Shown here one piece after another: positions 13,776 through 26,004 of a stretch of 64,000 nt of DNA. Both the position numbers and the translations under genes were made by a program. This DNA is from Holothuria scabra (Eukaryota > Echinodermata > Holothuroidea > Aspidochirotida > Holothuriidae). The stretch is taken from positions 72,289,219-72,353,218 of the forward strand of contig CM074179.1 of assembly GCA_037179385.1 (NCBI GenBank), in the 5' to 3' direction. Within the stretch, counting starts at the first letter, position 1. Each line of letters begins with the position of its first letter. Below the pieces are notes generated by a model. The model was not told the DNA's origin and did not search any database. It saw nothing but the letters and a program-made list of their open reading frames with translations.

Positions 13776-14967
13776 AGCATTAGGAGTATAAATAGCTAGT
13801 TTGAAGGGTACTTATTGGTTATATAAAAATTATATGAGCTATTTTGATCATTAATGATATGCCATACATCACAAGTTTACTGTCTCCTTCACTTAAACCA
13901 CTTCTTCCTCAAACCATACAGTTGTAAAATGCAAGTCACAGTTAATAGTGGGGAGTACATAATTATTCCTGTGGTAAGGGTTTTGAATGATATAGGCTTA
14001 TGAAGAGCTATAAATTGTATAAAGACTCACACCAGTCTATATTTCCACTATGTAAAGGAGATGTTTGGAGCTCTCACCCCTCTCTAAATAACAAAGCTGG
14101 CTCTATGGGTTTATAGACAACTTAAAAATAACAGTAGGCTTATAAACTCAGTTCTGAAATGCAAAATATTGAAGAGGACTGAGTTTAAAGTTCTGTTTGC
14201 GGCACAGTAATTTTCAGGTAAGAAAGAATAATAAGCCCTTGAATATGTCTGACTAAAGTTGAATCCTCTGAATTTGGGGCTTGGTTTATCCAGGCCGTCT
14301 GAACATGATCCATATACCCACCGTCCCGCCGTCCCAGGCCTACTTTACAACTACAAGCTCCATTCTTGAGTATCCGGGACTGCCAGTCTACAAATAACGT
14401 TGAAAGTTTGTAAACTTTGTAATGGGTACCTGTCCTGCAAAACCCACAGTATAATAACTGTACATTATGTTGTTATGGCCGACGTTATTATTAGCCGTAT
14501 TAGAACAGTACTAATACCGTAGGCTATAACATTAAAGGCAGTGTGACATGTCAGCAAATTGAACTGATTTTACTTGGAAGTTATGGACCGAGCGAACTTA
14601 CTCAAGAAACAAGAAAAATCCGTTGGATTTATTGCAAAACCTTTTATGGTTCTCAAGATATACCTCTTCAAAGTTTTAATGTTTCTGGAGCAACTTGTTC
14701 AGAATTCTCATTAATGTTATTCTCAAACCCAACAAAGACCCGTCTTTCATTAAACACCTGAGGCATGAAACGAAGCACCGTAGCATCGAATTTAGTTGAA
14801 AAGACAGATATATACATACCTTCGATTTGCAATAAGGGTATGCTTAAAATTTCCCTATTATTCCTTGAAAGAAGTAATGCATTGATGTTTCCACTGCCAT
14901 ATATTCGAGTCACATAACACTAGAAAAAAATGATAATACGCCGTCGAATTCAGTCAACACCCAGCTA
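13776..14967. other. Unassigned sequence
   Basis: No gene or structured repeat recognised. Complementary open frames at 14543-14761 (plus) and 14668-14913 (minus) overlap and neither resembles a known family. Confidence 0.4.
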
Positions 14968-15070
14968 ACCCAAAAAACGGGAAGTGATAAATTGCAACCC
15001 TCTGGCAACCACTTCATATTAATAACACCGTCGTCATACTAACGTCACCAGTCGTTCCATATTCATATTA
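14968..15070 (+). repeat. Dispersed repeat, copy 1
   Basis: The core GGAAGTGATAAATTGCAACC plus CTCTGGCA and TTCATATTAATAA recurs in reverse complement at about 27112-27213. In both copies it leads into an ATTCATAT-rich tail. No coding capacity. The family was not identified. Confidence 0.7.
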
Positions 15071-16059
15071 AGAGGCAGCGTGACAGCGTTTGGGAAGTTC
15101 CGAAGATCTTGGGAATGTTTGCACGTAGTTTATGCCTATTACGTTGCACAGCATGTGAGTTTGAGCTTGATCTTGGGAATTATTGGAACCTTTTAGTTAA
15201 GGAAGGGAATTTCTCAAAAACAGTTGGGTTACTGCAGTAGCTTATGATCAGGCTTTTTTTAACGCTATGTGTTCCCATTGTAAACTTGAACAATCTTTAA
15301 AAAGAACAACAGTACAGGATCCATGATGTTTTTTTCCAGATGGGGTCCGAAGCATGATCGCCGGCCTTGGGAAGGGATATGAGGGTTCCCTCTCTCCTCT
15401 TGAAAATTTTTGCAGTCAAATTTAGGTCCTGGAAAAGGGATTCGGTGAAACACTCATAATTGTTTGCACTGAAAATTGATAGACATTGAGGAAAATTTAG
15501 CCGTAGGCCTACGTGGAATGAAAAAGAGTATTTTCTCAGTATTTGGGGACAACAACACTTAAATGCTCCAAACGAGCAGCGATGTAGATTTCTTTTAATT
15601 TAATTTAATTTTTAAATTAACATTTTGAGGGTCCTGCAGGAAGCCATTTTGGCACATCGAGGACCCTATGCCAAAGTGAGCGCGGATGAACACCGGCGAA
15701 CTTCGCTTCTCTTTTCGACTAGTGTTCAGAGGTAACGATGCAGACGTGTATTAATCGCCCCAATTCTGCGTCCGGGACGGCCATTTAACGTCCCCATCCG
15801 ACGAACGTGAGCGTATTCCCAGTCTTTAGCCACTTTCCCAAAGGCTGGGTGGGGGGGGGGGGGGGAGATAACTTGCTCTGCACCACTGCTCAACAGCTGA
15901 ACTTAGCAAGCTGACTTCCTGAAACGGACAACTTCCTGAAACGGACAACCAAATACCCAATTTTGTAATTCACCAATTTTTAAGCCCCCTCAGCATCACT
16001 GTGATCAACTAAGCTGAACAAGCTAATTTTTAGACCCCGGAAAATTCCCAAGTGGTTCC
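15071..16059. other. Unassigned sequence with poly-G tract
   Basis: No gene recognised. A run of about 20 consecutive G residues lies at 15847-15866, a (TTTAA)-rich tract at 15594-15616, and a tandem pair of CTTCCTGAAACGGACAAC at about 15916-15950. Confidence 0.5.
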
Positions 16060-16131
16060 ACCTGCATTTAATCCCAGGACCTTCAGCGTGCAAGGCAGTA
16101 CGCTCAAACCAACGAGCCAACTCCACCCCCA
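16060..16131 (-). repeat. tRNA-Ala-like SINE head
   Basis: Read on the minus strand, GGAGTTGGCTCGTTGGTTTG AGCG resembles a pol III A box and GGTCCTGGGATTAAATGC resembles a B box. Between them is CCTTGCACGC, an anticodon arm with TGC, as in tRNA-Ala. Several canonical pairs and the GGTTCGAATCC core are degraded, so it is read as the tRNA-derived head of a SINE rather than a working tRNA. The SINE tail is not delimited. Confidence 0.65.
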
Positions 16132-17304
16132 CCTTTTCATATTTGGGAGAACGGAGGGGTGATCGCGTCAAATCCGAAAGTGTTCACGAGAAGCGTGCGC
16201 AACTTGTGCGAAGTCCTTAACCAGAAGGGTCAAGGGGAAAGCCCAGTGGCGGTCAAGAGCGGAGGGTGGGGGCACATCCCCCAAAAGCTCTTGGATTTTA
16301 ACGTCTAAGAAGCCCCCGGAAGACTGTTTTAAGGGTTTAATATCACGGGATGTTACGTTGAGGAAGGGGATGGAGCGCGAGAACTTTTGGTGTGACACAA
16401 CATGATTAAACAAAACAATATAAATATAAAATTGGTCGAAGACATACCTCAGCCTACCTAGCCTAGCTTAAAGCCCTTTGGGATTTTGAGGGAAATAGGA
16501 AATTGATGGGAATGTCCCTACTTTCATCACGGAGTGATAACAGTCCATTACGCGAAACTCGACGAAGTTTAGCATTACAACTATTGTAAATTCCTCTACC
16601 GTTGAATATCGGTACTCTTAAAGTTATTGAGATGGATTTTAATGGATAAAACAATAGAAGCTAAGGTTGAATTGATCCCACGAAATTGGCAAATTAAAAG
16701 ATGTTTGAAATTGACAAAGACGCATCCATTCCGGCAACACGTTCCTCACAGAACTCAGGCAGATTGGGGATGAAGATATTTTTCTTTAGAAATAATCTGA
16801 AATAATCAAACTACGAATCGTGGCGAATGCGATCACATGCGTGCTGAAATTATGTATTAAAAATCATTTGTTCCATAATAGATTATGCGCCTAGACATTT
16901 TACAAGGAGAATCTGCTCCTGGACAATCCGATAAGACTTTCAACCTGACTTGTATGGGATAGCCACCCTAGTGATGCACATGTTTAAAATTTACTTTTCA
17001 AATTTTTGGTGGCCAAGAGCAAGGGGTCCGGACCCCTTGGACCCCGTATCCGCGGCTGGTTCAACTTCCCACAAAATACCTCCTTTCAAAGCGGCATTCA
17101 GGCCTACATTTGGACTTACATTCCACACAAAGGAGTACTAATTATTGATCGAGAAAGGGTTCTGCCGCGTGCGCATCTACAATTTCGTGCAAAATTTGTT
17201 ACTTTTCTGGCAAATATTTGCATTACAAGTAGAATGTCGGAACTAAGTGAACTGGAAGTATAGCATTACACGACGGATCGGGCGGGCATGGTCTTTTAAT
17301 TACT
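16132..17304. other. Unassigned, repeat-like sequence
   Basis: No recognisable gene. It contains a short perfect palindrome, AAGGGGTCCGGACCCCTT, at about 17020-17037, within wording typical of dispersed repeats. Open frames on either strand (15980-16413, 16463-16654, 16950-17263) lack identifiable domains. Confidence 0.4.
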
Positions 17305-17725
17305 TACAATAACCACGGACTTGCATACATGGACAGTGCATGTAGCGTGTACGTCCTATCCGTAGATGGTCGCCACCGACTGGGACAAAAAAGGCGCACC
17401 AAGATGGCCGCCGTGAAGCTATAAATCGTCTGATTTGACGACGACTATGTTATATTTTAAACAAAAGTTAAACTTGAATGGGAAAGAATATCACATCCCT
17501 GCAAAATGTGAAGTGATTTTGACCTTGCCTTGCCGTATTTCAAGAATATTTCAACTTTCTTGCAAATTATGGGGGTATACTTGAGCAAGTCCAAACTTTC
17601 ACACAAAATCATAGCAGACGGCCATCTTGGTGCGCTTTTTCTCACACGTACGGTAGCGACAATCTACCGCGCAGTATGCCCTGTCCATGAATAGAAAGTC
17701 CGTGACAATAACTTTCACGAACACC
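17305..17725. mobile_element. ~420-bp element with ~110-bp inverted repeats
   Basis: The left end (about 17305-17415) reads TTACAATAACCACGGACTTG, then CATGGACAGTGCATG, GGTCGCCACCG and AAGGCGCACCAAGATGGCCG. The right end (about 17620-17725) carries the complements: CGGCCATCTTGGTGCGCTTT, GGTAGCGAC, ATGCCCTGTCCATG and GTCCGTGACAATAACTT. Long imperfect inverted ends with no coding interior fit a foldback MITE. A target duplication was not established. Confidence 0.8.
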
Positions 17726-18588
17726 TGAAAAAAAGTGAAAATGCAAATGAAATAAGAGAAAATACAAGGACTGAAAAATAACTGGACTCTTCTTTGGTCA
17801 TCACTTTATTCAAGCTTTAGAATTACTTTCGCATGGGAAATACCACAGTAACTTACACAAGTGGTACACAAGAGAAAAATGACTGTAACTGACAAAACAT
17901 TTGGCCCAAGTATTGCAAGAGCTTGTATCGAGATGCTGCATATTTAACTACGCTCGCTGATTTCAAATCAAAATTCTTATTCAAGGAGTTAATATCATGT
18001 CGCCTGCCCTTGTATGTAGCCATGAGGGGAGGGCTACTAGCGAGATGGAGGGGTCAGGGAAAAGGTTACCACAGAAAAAAGTTAGCCCTATAAAAAAATT
18101 CAAAATTACGACTGCCCTAATGCATTTTAGTATATTTCACACATCCCCCTCCTGATATTTTGCTTCATTGAAAGATATCCCGTATCGAAAAGTATTGTCC
18201 AAAAACGACCATTTGATCATTTTATACCAACATTCGTTTCAACAATTGTTCTAATTAAGCTTTATCTGTTATGCTTCTAAATGATATATCAAGGTGCAAA
18301 CAACTCATGAAATGCCTATTTGCATTTGAAATACATGATTGTTGACAATTGCTGATTTTTTACGTCATAATTTGGGGAAGGTTTCCCAACGTGATACGCC
18401 ATTTTATGCTTACACCCACCAGTTCCGGTTTACAACAAACCCTTACAGGCAAAATAAAACCACTGAATTCTTCTCCTCCTGCTACCTGTGACATACGTCT
18501 CCCTTAAACACGTCTAGCCATGTCAATATATTTGTGGCTAGAAGTGTTAAACCTCTAAATTATGTAAATGTGGGATGAAAAACACTCT
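17726..18588. other. Unassigned AT-rich sequence
   Basis: No gene or structured repeat recognised. Confidence 0.4.
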
Positions 18589-18927
18589 AAAATCAAAAAA
18601 GCGAACTTAGTCACTCTTTGATAGAGTAAAAAGTGTAAATTCACCTTATTAGAGTGTCAATTTACCCCAAGGAGAGCAAAATTCACTAGAAAAGGAGCAA
18701 AATTCACTCCATGAAGAGTGTAAATTCACTCTTGACTGCAATGTTTACTCTTGTTTAAAGAGTGATCCTGTAGGCACTCCATCAAATGTGAAACTTCGCT
18801 CTTTTGGAGTGAATTTCACTCTTTTTGGAGTGAGTTTCACTATTCTTCTAGTAAAAAACTCTAATGGAGTGAGTCCACACTTTTTACTCTTTAAACGAGT
18901 GAAAAAGTTAACTCATTTTGATTTTTA
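18589..18927. mobile_element. GAGTG-rich MITE, copy 1
   Basis: The interior has many inverted words, such as GGAGTGAATTTCACTC and AAGAGTGTAAATTCACTCTT. The ends form an inverted repeat of about 45 bp: AAAATCAAAAAAGCGAACTT followed by AGTCACTCTTTG and AGAGTAAAAAG on the left, matched by the complement of the right end. A diverged second copy lies at about 36945-37255. No coding capacity. Confidence 0.8.
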
Positions 18928-20520
18928 ACGCCTTTTTGCCCATCGACATCAAATCCCATAAAATGATGATTTACCCAAAATAAGGGGTTTTGTCAATCCA
19001 AAAAGTGTTCACTGGATGTAAAGTAGGATGAACATGACGAATCTAGTTCAGCCAGACCTTAACACAAAACCCCGTCAAACACTATGTAATGAAAAAAAAA
19101 ACATAAAAAGAACACCATGCACGAACACACTCTAATTCATTTCAAATTGTGAGGTTCATGATTGAAACTTTTTGACATAACCCCCCCCCCCCCCCGCCCC
19201 GAATTCAGTTGGCTACCTTTGTCTGGTTACGAGCCTGAATGGGGAAAGAAGCAGCATATGTATTAAACTGTTGGTCACCAATCTAATAACACTATTCTAG
19301 TAACAAACTTTGATCAATGGCAACAGTCAGCTCAGTGCATGGTAACATCTATTATATAGCCTATATAGTACTGGGCACAAATTATGGGGAGGTAATATGA
19401 TACAGACTTCCACGTAGTATTTAGGGAGATATCTAAGGTAGTCTGAAAGTTGACATAGTCGCGTTGATAGACTGAACCACATGCTAATTTTGACCATATA
19501 GTTTCTGCTGTACCGGTATTCTTTATACACGCCTGGTATGGGTGATTTCAAGGTAATGTAGCCCATTACGATTATGATCCTTTTAGGCTTTCGATAAGAT
19601 TTCAATGATTACAACTGCAACTAAAAATGAAAGTCAGTTACTACCATTTCGACTAAATTGTAATGTAATCATAATTGCAAATCAAGATCGTTTTCCTACA
19701 TTTTCTACACTGAAGGAAGTACATCTCTAGACAATGACAAAATTAGAGATACAGACAACTTAGGAGGTAATTTATTATTCTGATTTGTATTGCGTCCACC
19801 TTTACCTCAAGGATCGCACCAGCGAGTGGTGGGGGCCATGCTCCCCGTCGGGGAAGGCTGCCCCCCGTACGTGAGAAGATCAAGTTTCGTCGGGGAGCTT
19901 CATCCATATGATAAAAATGTAAGCCCGATAAACTTCAGTCTCCCGCCCATCCCTCTACCCCGACGGTCTTCATTTGCTTAGGAGAAGACCATATTCGTCA
20001 AGGACACACTCAAAATTCTCAATTTTCCTAATTAAAATCCATGCTTTTTTTCAATAAGCGCTCCGGATTTTTAAAACATTTCCATTTTTATCCTACGACA
20101 AAATGTGATACTTCAAGCATCTTCAATCATTTTGAGCAAATTGGTCTTCAATAAAAACTCATTTTTTTCAATTCTCCTCTACAAATTAAACCACCTTTTT
20201 GTGAATGCTCTGCCGAAACTTTCCTTCAATACATCAATATTTCTTTAATAAAACCCCCCAGTTCTGTCATTAAATTACAAATTTTTCTCCGATATTAAGC
20301 ATCAGAATGTAAAATATCTATTAAAAATTGCAAAAAAGGTCGGAAAACTTTCCAATTTCGGTGGATTGCCTACTCCGTCTGTCCGTTCAATAAAAAACCC
20401 AGCCAACTTCAATCACCCCGACATTCTACTTAATTTCGCTATTTCGCTCTTGAGAGGCAATCTGAGATCATTTAATAAAAACCCTCATTTTTCAGTTTCA
20501 CATTTCCAAACAAGACACAC
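18928..20520. other. Unassigned; poly-C tract and AATAAAA-rich stretch
   Basis: A C run lies at about 19181-19195. The stretch 20030-20490 repeatedly uses TTCAATAAAAAC-like words at irregular spacing. A GTCGGGG-rich segment (19830-19970) contains short inverted words such as CCCCGTCGGGG. No gene recognised. Confidence 0.4.
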
Positions 20521-20530
20521 GTCTAGACTA

Positions 20531-20554
20531 GTTGCAGTGCCGGCAATGCAACTC
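20531..20554. repeat. GC-rich hairpin AGTTGC...GCAACT
   Basis: AGTTGCAGTGCCGGCAATGC followed by AACT is an imperfect hairpin related to the one at 25574-25610. The downstream words TATTGAATGA and AACTTATAT recur near 20815-20845 after CAGTTACGGTGCTGTCGC, so this end sequence is present in diverged tandem copies. Confidence 0.55.
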
Positions 20555-23500
20555 ATGGTTATTTTTTTTCTTTTGGTATTGAATGAGTAATAAAGTTTAA
20601 CTTATATAGTTTTAGGAGAGATATTTAATCCTGCTTTGTGTTGTGGGAGGTTAGAATATGTAGATTTCGATGACGTTATATTTTGCTTATCCAGACGTTA
20701 ATTTAAGCTGACGACGTCATTGATTATGGGTAGGGGGACATCCACCCTGACGGGTTGGCCTAGACCAGTTACGGTGCTGTCGCTTTTACTGTCTTGTTTT
20801 GTTTTGGTCCTTTGGTATTGAATGATTATAAGGGTCAACTTATATTAAGCACGGAGTTGCAACTCCTTGTATTAAGTCGTCTTAGAAGAGATGTTGAATA
20901 CTTTTTAGGTTATGGGTGTTTCAAATGCAATGAATTGGTAGTTGTAATTTATAACTATTCAATCATTAACAATCATCTTTAAGAAAACCGGAAGGGGACA
21001 GGGGACTGTTAGGATTACGCCAACCATAGCAACTCACACAGGTATTATACCGTAGCCTAGGGGCTAGCATGGCAAGATGAAATGCATAAACTTTTAATAG
21101 GCCGTGGTGGAAAAAGTTTTTCAACTAATAGTGGTAGTAAACATGGGCGTCCGCAGAAAAAATTAGGAGGGGAGGGGCAAAACAATTTTAGGTGGGGGGA
21201 GCCACCATCGGTTGCCGCAGAGTGCCAGAAATTTTGGCATAAAATGTTCCCTGCAGATCGTTGGAAATGGCACTTCTAAAGGCCTATTTAATAAATACAA
21301 ATAGGAAAAACACTGAGTAAACTGTTAAGAAATGTTGATGTTAATTTTTCTTCGTTCTTTTTTCTTTATTTTTTCTTTTTCAAATTTTTGATTCATGTCG
21401 AGCAGGTGAAGGATTTTTTTAGCTAAAGTAAAAAATACCCCATGCCAATTTTCACCACAACTAACCACCAAAACATAAGACAGAGAAAGAAGTGTTACAC
21501 CTTTAACTCGTTTCAAATGTACAGATATATCCGTTTTTATTGAAAGACCAAAATATATTATATTTAACACGACAATCGATTCTCAAAGGTCTCCAGTTTA
21601 TGACCTCCTCTATATGATTCTTCCCATCCACACGACGGTGCCATAGAAAGTTAACACTATAACTCATCAGTTCAGTTAAGTACTTCGACCTGGCTAAAGT
21701 TACAACTAAAGGTTTAGGTTAGGGTTAGGGCTGATGTCAAGGTTAAACTAAAGATCGGTTAGAGTTGAGTTATTTCAGGATTACAATTAAGCCTAACCGG
21801 ATATTCTGACCCAAATCTCGAACCCCAAGTCATAAAGCTAATTCTCCCCTCAACGTCAACCTCCAACCGCCTTAGGGCTCCTGGTGGGGTCCAGGGGTAA
21901 AGCCCCGGTGGGGTTTAGGGGGCGGAGTCCTCGGAACCTCCTGTATATTTATGTCTCAGAAGCCCCACTAAGGAAGAGGTAATTTCAGAGGTAATTCAGA
22001 GGTAATGTTCTTGTTTTAATATGTTCATGCTAATCTCGCTTTATAGTTGTATTTGATAAGAGCAACCAATTCTTTTATTACGCAGGGCGGTGATCTGTTT
22101 GAGATATTGGGGAGGGATCTGCACGAATGAAGGTTTTGCACAATCGGTCAGGGACTGCTTTGGGTTTTCTGTTCGGGACCAGAGGCGAAGCCCCTGGGAA
22201 CCAAGTGATTTGGTGCATTTTAGAGGTCATCTCCTGCTCAAAATGTCTTGTTTTTAAAATTATTATTCAAAATTTTGGGGGGGCCAAATGACGGTTTGGC
22301 CTTCATTTTTTTCCTTTTTTTTACTTGAGGAGGCGAAAGCCCCCTTTGCCCTCTCCGGGATTTTCCTCACTGTAAAGCAATCATCAAAATGATTGCCTGA
22401 TCATTTTTTTTTTTTAATTTATGTTAAATGTGACGTAGACATTAAATTTGGACCGTTTGCAGAGGGTTTAGATTGTTGTCTTACAGAACGAAGTTTTGAA
22501 CAGGTACAAGACATTTCGTAACTGTAAATTTTTAGCCAGGTGGTTCATTTCATCCCTTTGCCTGTCAACGTAAATGGTAAAGTAGCAAGACACTTATTTC
22601 TAAGCTAGTTATTCTCTGATTTGTTATAGTTATGTCAGGGAGCCGTGGCGTTATCAGGAAAACATTTGTTCATCATTAAGTCCGTTTTTGCCTTGAAAGT
22701 GATTTGTTAGGCTATTGCAGATGGGTTGTTGGAATGATGAAATTTGTCTTCTACGGAGTTTTTTACTCGACAGTGCAGTCTTATTCATAGACCTGTCTTA
22801 CTTATCGCTTTTATATATTTTAGGTTATCGTTTGATCAGTTGCGAGTCGTGGCCATACATAAACTTGCTACATAATTATTTTTATTAGAAAAAGAAGTGC
22901 ATAGGAATTATTAAAACAATTTTTAAATAGTACAATGACAACAGTTTTCTTCCGAAGTAAGCAGCCACCGTCAAAAAGGCGACAAGAAGTCCTTGATATA
23001 GAGTGTAGTAAGAAGCGTGCATGTTTAATAATGTGATGACAGACGAATCGCAGCTAATAGCTATAAATTAGGGACATCGATATTTTGGTATTCAGGTTTC
23101 ATGATAGGACGTATAGATGTTGCAATTTATCTTTAATGATTTATTATTGGATGATTCGGTTCTCTGATTTGTGCAAGACAAAATCGTTCAAGTTACTATA
23201 CATTACTGAACTAAGAAGTTACTGGAGAAGGGATTAGTAGTGACGTATGTGTACGGGATTAATATAAATTGGGGAAACGGTGACAATAGGCCTAAGGCTA
23301 TTGTGAAATTTAAACATTATATTAACATTTATGTTGAGAGAATGTAGGTGTAACGCTGACAAAGGAATTTTTACTTTGCTGTTTTATATTTTTTTTTTAC
23401 TTTATTTCATCTTTGTAAATATTATGGTAAATCTGAGATATCGGCATTTCTTTCGATTCTCGTTAACTCGTTATTATATGACATTACTTACAACAGTTTT

Positions 23501-23956
23501 AGTTTTTCCGACATTATGAGTGATTTTGTTTATCGACAGGGCAAGTTTTTTTTATTAAAGAACCTAAATTTTCCATAAACAGCCCAACTTTTTTATATTT
23601 GTCTTTATAAAAATCGAAATTTTTCCAGGATCTTTTCAATAAAACTGAGATTTTCAATATTTTCCGTAAAGCAAGCAAAAAAAATTATGACATGTTTTGC
23701 GCGTTCGAAAATGTTTCCTTTGAAATTCATTGTCTTGGTCGGGGCTTTGAGTTATTGTCTCCTCTCACCTCTGTCGGAGAGTGTGGCCTTTTTGTTGGGC
23801 AAATCCTGGCGTGTTCTCTGTGACTGGTCTTGGGATGGTACGTTAATGTACGAACAAGGGGGGCAGAAATAAATTTTAGAGATGTAAGAGTAATTGTCTT
23901 ATAGTTTTGTGTAAGCGGAGCGTCACTATTTTTTGGTGCGGAGCATACAGAACTTT
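20555..23956. other. G/T-biased non-coding sequence left of the OTU relic
   Basis: Diverged repeat DNA. It includes the second copy of the 20,531-type end (20764-20890), GA/G-rich transposon-like text at 21140-22380, and a T/G-rich tract at 22560-23500. No helicase or Rep domain was readable on either strand. The open frame at 23687-23872 has a hydrophobic stretch but no recognised family. Confidence 0.4.
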
Positions 23957-24882
23957 TTAAAAACCATTAATCTTTAGAAACTCTTTACGTTCAACAACGG
24001 AAAATTTTTCACTTTGTTCATTAACACAATCCCTCTTCAACCAATTCTATATAACGCTACTGTCATGTACAGACTCATTATCGTCTATTTCCAACACTAC
24101 GTCATAATGTACTCCACCTGTATTCACTAAATGAATGGCACGTTTTTCCTGATTAACTGCACTACTTAAAATACAACTTTGAGGATAACGTACTCATTTC
24201 CATCTACCATTATATTCTATAAAAGTATATATGTCAGTTTCCAAAAGTCTTGCAGCTGCAAATATTTCAACTTCTGTAGACCATACGCCATCCCTATCTA
24301 TTCCAGTAGAAGTAACATATTCTTCCTTAGTCATTAATGAGACCGGCAAATCACTCCTTCATAATGAACTTACAATGACTTGTCTTAAATAAAAATGATT
24401 ATCTTATAACCCTGTAATCAATACTGCCAAACACCGAAAGAAACAGTTACCATCCCCTCGCACTTTTCTTACACAAATCGGCCTACCCTCAACTGCTCAA
24501 CTGAAACACATTTTCCAATTTCATTGGGCGACAAATCAAATTCACCAGTTTCCACAAAAACCATGTTTGAATCTATCGACACAAGTTTCCTAAACGTTTT
24601 TTCTCTCCAACAGTTATCAACAACGAAAAAATAAAATGTACATGTAGATCTTTCGGAACGTATAAATATTACATCACTATCGTCATGTTCCCTACTTCCA
24701 CCATCATTGCACCTCTGACTTTTTTCATATTCACTAGCACTTCTTTTGCTCCCTACTCTGATATCATCATTTCTTTCCCCTTCACAACTTTTATCTTAAA
24801 ATTGACCCCCATACTTTCTGTTTCTTTGCTGCCAACCCTTCCTTTCTAACTTAGAAATCTTTGAACGGCCTTTCTTAGACAT
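23957..24882 (-). pseudogene. OTU-domain cysteine protease relic (Helitron/Helentron-like)
   Basis: From ATG at 24882 the minus strand reads MSKKGRSKISKLERKGWQQR, a basic N-terminus, then an in-frame stop, then a longer acidic and mixed region. After a frameshift near 24480 comes VRGDGNCFFRCLA (catalytic Cys codon at 24443-24445), then DRDGVWSTEVEIFAAARLL, a GRWK segment and AIHLVNTGGVHYDVVLE, whose His is the probable catalytic partner. This order (DGNC, W/A-rich helix, H-x-hydrophobic end) is that of the OTU family of deubiquitinating proteases. At least four in-frame stops plus the frameshift show it is dead. OTU domains of this kind are known in animal Helitron/Helentron proteins and in other transposons. 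The GC-rich hairpins nearby favour a Helitron origin, but the Rep and helicase domains were not found. Confidence 0.8.
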
Positions 24883-25573
24883 TATAATATTCCGCAGATT
24901 ATTTCAAAATTTAAAATAACAAAAATAAGATAACCAGACAACTTCATACAACACACTATCACTACTCAACAAATATCAATACTCGCCAACTCATAAAAAT
25001 GAAATTTACCTCCCAATAGCAATGTTTCCCTCCAACAAAAACTTACTTCATGAAAATTCTCGTCAATGTAAAAAATTACCGTCCACATAGCTCTTTGAAA
25101 TCACAAGTACAGTGAACAAAACTCTAAACTATTAAAATTTTCACTCCACCACAACCCCGTCCATACCCTTCACTTCACAAGAATAAATCCCTACAAATAA
25201 ATCCTCATATAAATACACGAAATTCACTAAACACCGATCTGTAATAAATGTTATACGATGAATTCAAAAAAAAAACTAAAACGATGGTGCTGTGTAAAAT
25301 TAAACAACAAACTTTTCACCACAGTACATACGGACCTGGTTTTTCCGAAAGATTGTTACTAAAAATAGACGGCGTTCGTAAATCTTACATGAAAAAAAGC
25401 CCAGTTAAACACTCTCACGAAAGTCATATTCCCACCAAAAATGAAAAACCCGAAAGAGAACAACCATCCCTACGAGTAACACTAAGCCATATTGCGATAC
25501 CACAAAGCATCTACAAGAAGATAGAAATAAAGAGCCGGAAAAGTCAGAAATTAACATCTCACGAACGACTACA
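24883..25573. other. A/C-rich flank upstream of the OTU relic
   Basis: The plus strand is very poor in G here, the reverse of the G/T-biased stretch at 22.5-23.5 kb. An open frame at 25248-25577 (109 codons, Lys/Ser-rich) has no recognised similarity and may be an artefact of composition. Confidence 0.45.
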
Positions 25574-25610
25574 TTAGTTGCGGTGCTGCCTGCAAGGCAG
25601 GCACCGCAAC
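25574..25610. repeat. GC-rich hairpin, possible Helitron-type terminus
   Basis: AGTTGCGGTGCTGCCT and AGGCAGGCACCGCAACT are arms of a hairpin with a GCA loop and one bulged base, embedded in AT-rich DNA. The right arm runs straight into CTAAAAAG. Helitron 3' ends carry a GC-rich hairpin shortly before CTRR, so a terminus is plausible, although the hairpin-to-CTAA distance is shorter than usual. Confidence 0.65.
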
Positions 25611-25771
25611 TAAAAAGATAGCGATTGTACCAATCACAAAAAAATCAATCAAAGCTTTAAGGAAAGAATAAATTAGATTGACCTATTCTTTAACTGAGCT
25701 GCATGTCTAGGGTGATGGTCCATGCAGGAAACTGCCTTCCAGCTCATTACGTCTTGTACCCATAGCATTAT

Positions 25772-26004
25772 CAGTTGCGTAGCCAGGAAATATGAGGGTA
25801 CTAAGGAGCACACACCTTTCCTTGGGGTACAATTTCTGAATTCTCTAAATATTCTGGGGGAGTGAGGCACGGTACTAGGTTTAGGCTTTATATATGCATT
25901 CCAACTTTTTCCACGGGGGATGGGAGCGGAAGGGAGTGGGAATGGTTTTCTTGTGGTGGGCACGTGCTACCATGCTGTACCTCTGTAGGCTAGCTATGCC
26001 ACTG
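25772..26004. mobile_element. hAT-like MITE (233 bp)
   Basis: The left end CAGTTGCGTAGCCAGG and right end GGCTAGCTATGCCACTG are diverged forms of the CAGTGGCGTAGCC inverted ends of hAT elements. The interior has no coding capacity. The flanking 8-bp sequences share GCAT but do not form a clean duplication, so the exact boundaries are uncertain. Confidence 0.55.

Noticed and set aside
21714..21730. TTAGG/TTAGGG run resembling telomere repeat
   Set aside because: Only about three units, imperfect; too short to call an interstitial telomere array.
25248..25577. 109-codon Lys/Ser-rich open frame next to the hairpin
   Set aside because: No recognisable domain, lies in G-poor DNA where stops on this strand are fewer; not supported as a gene.
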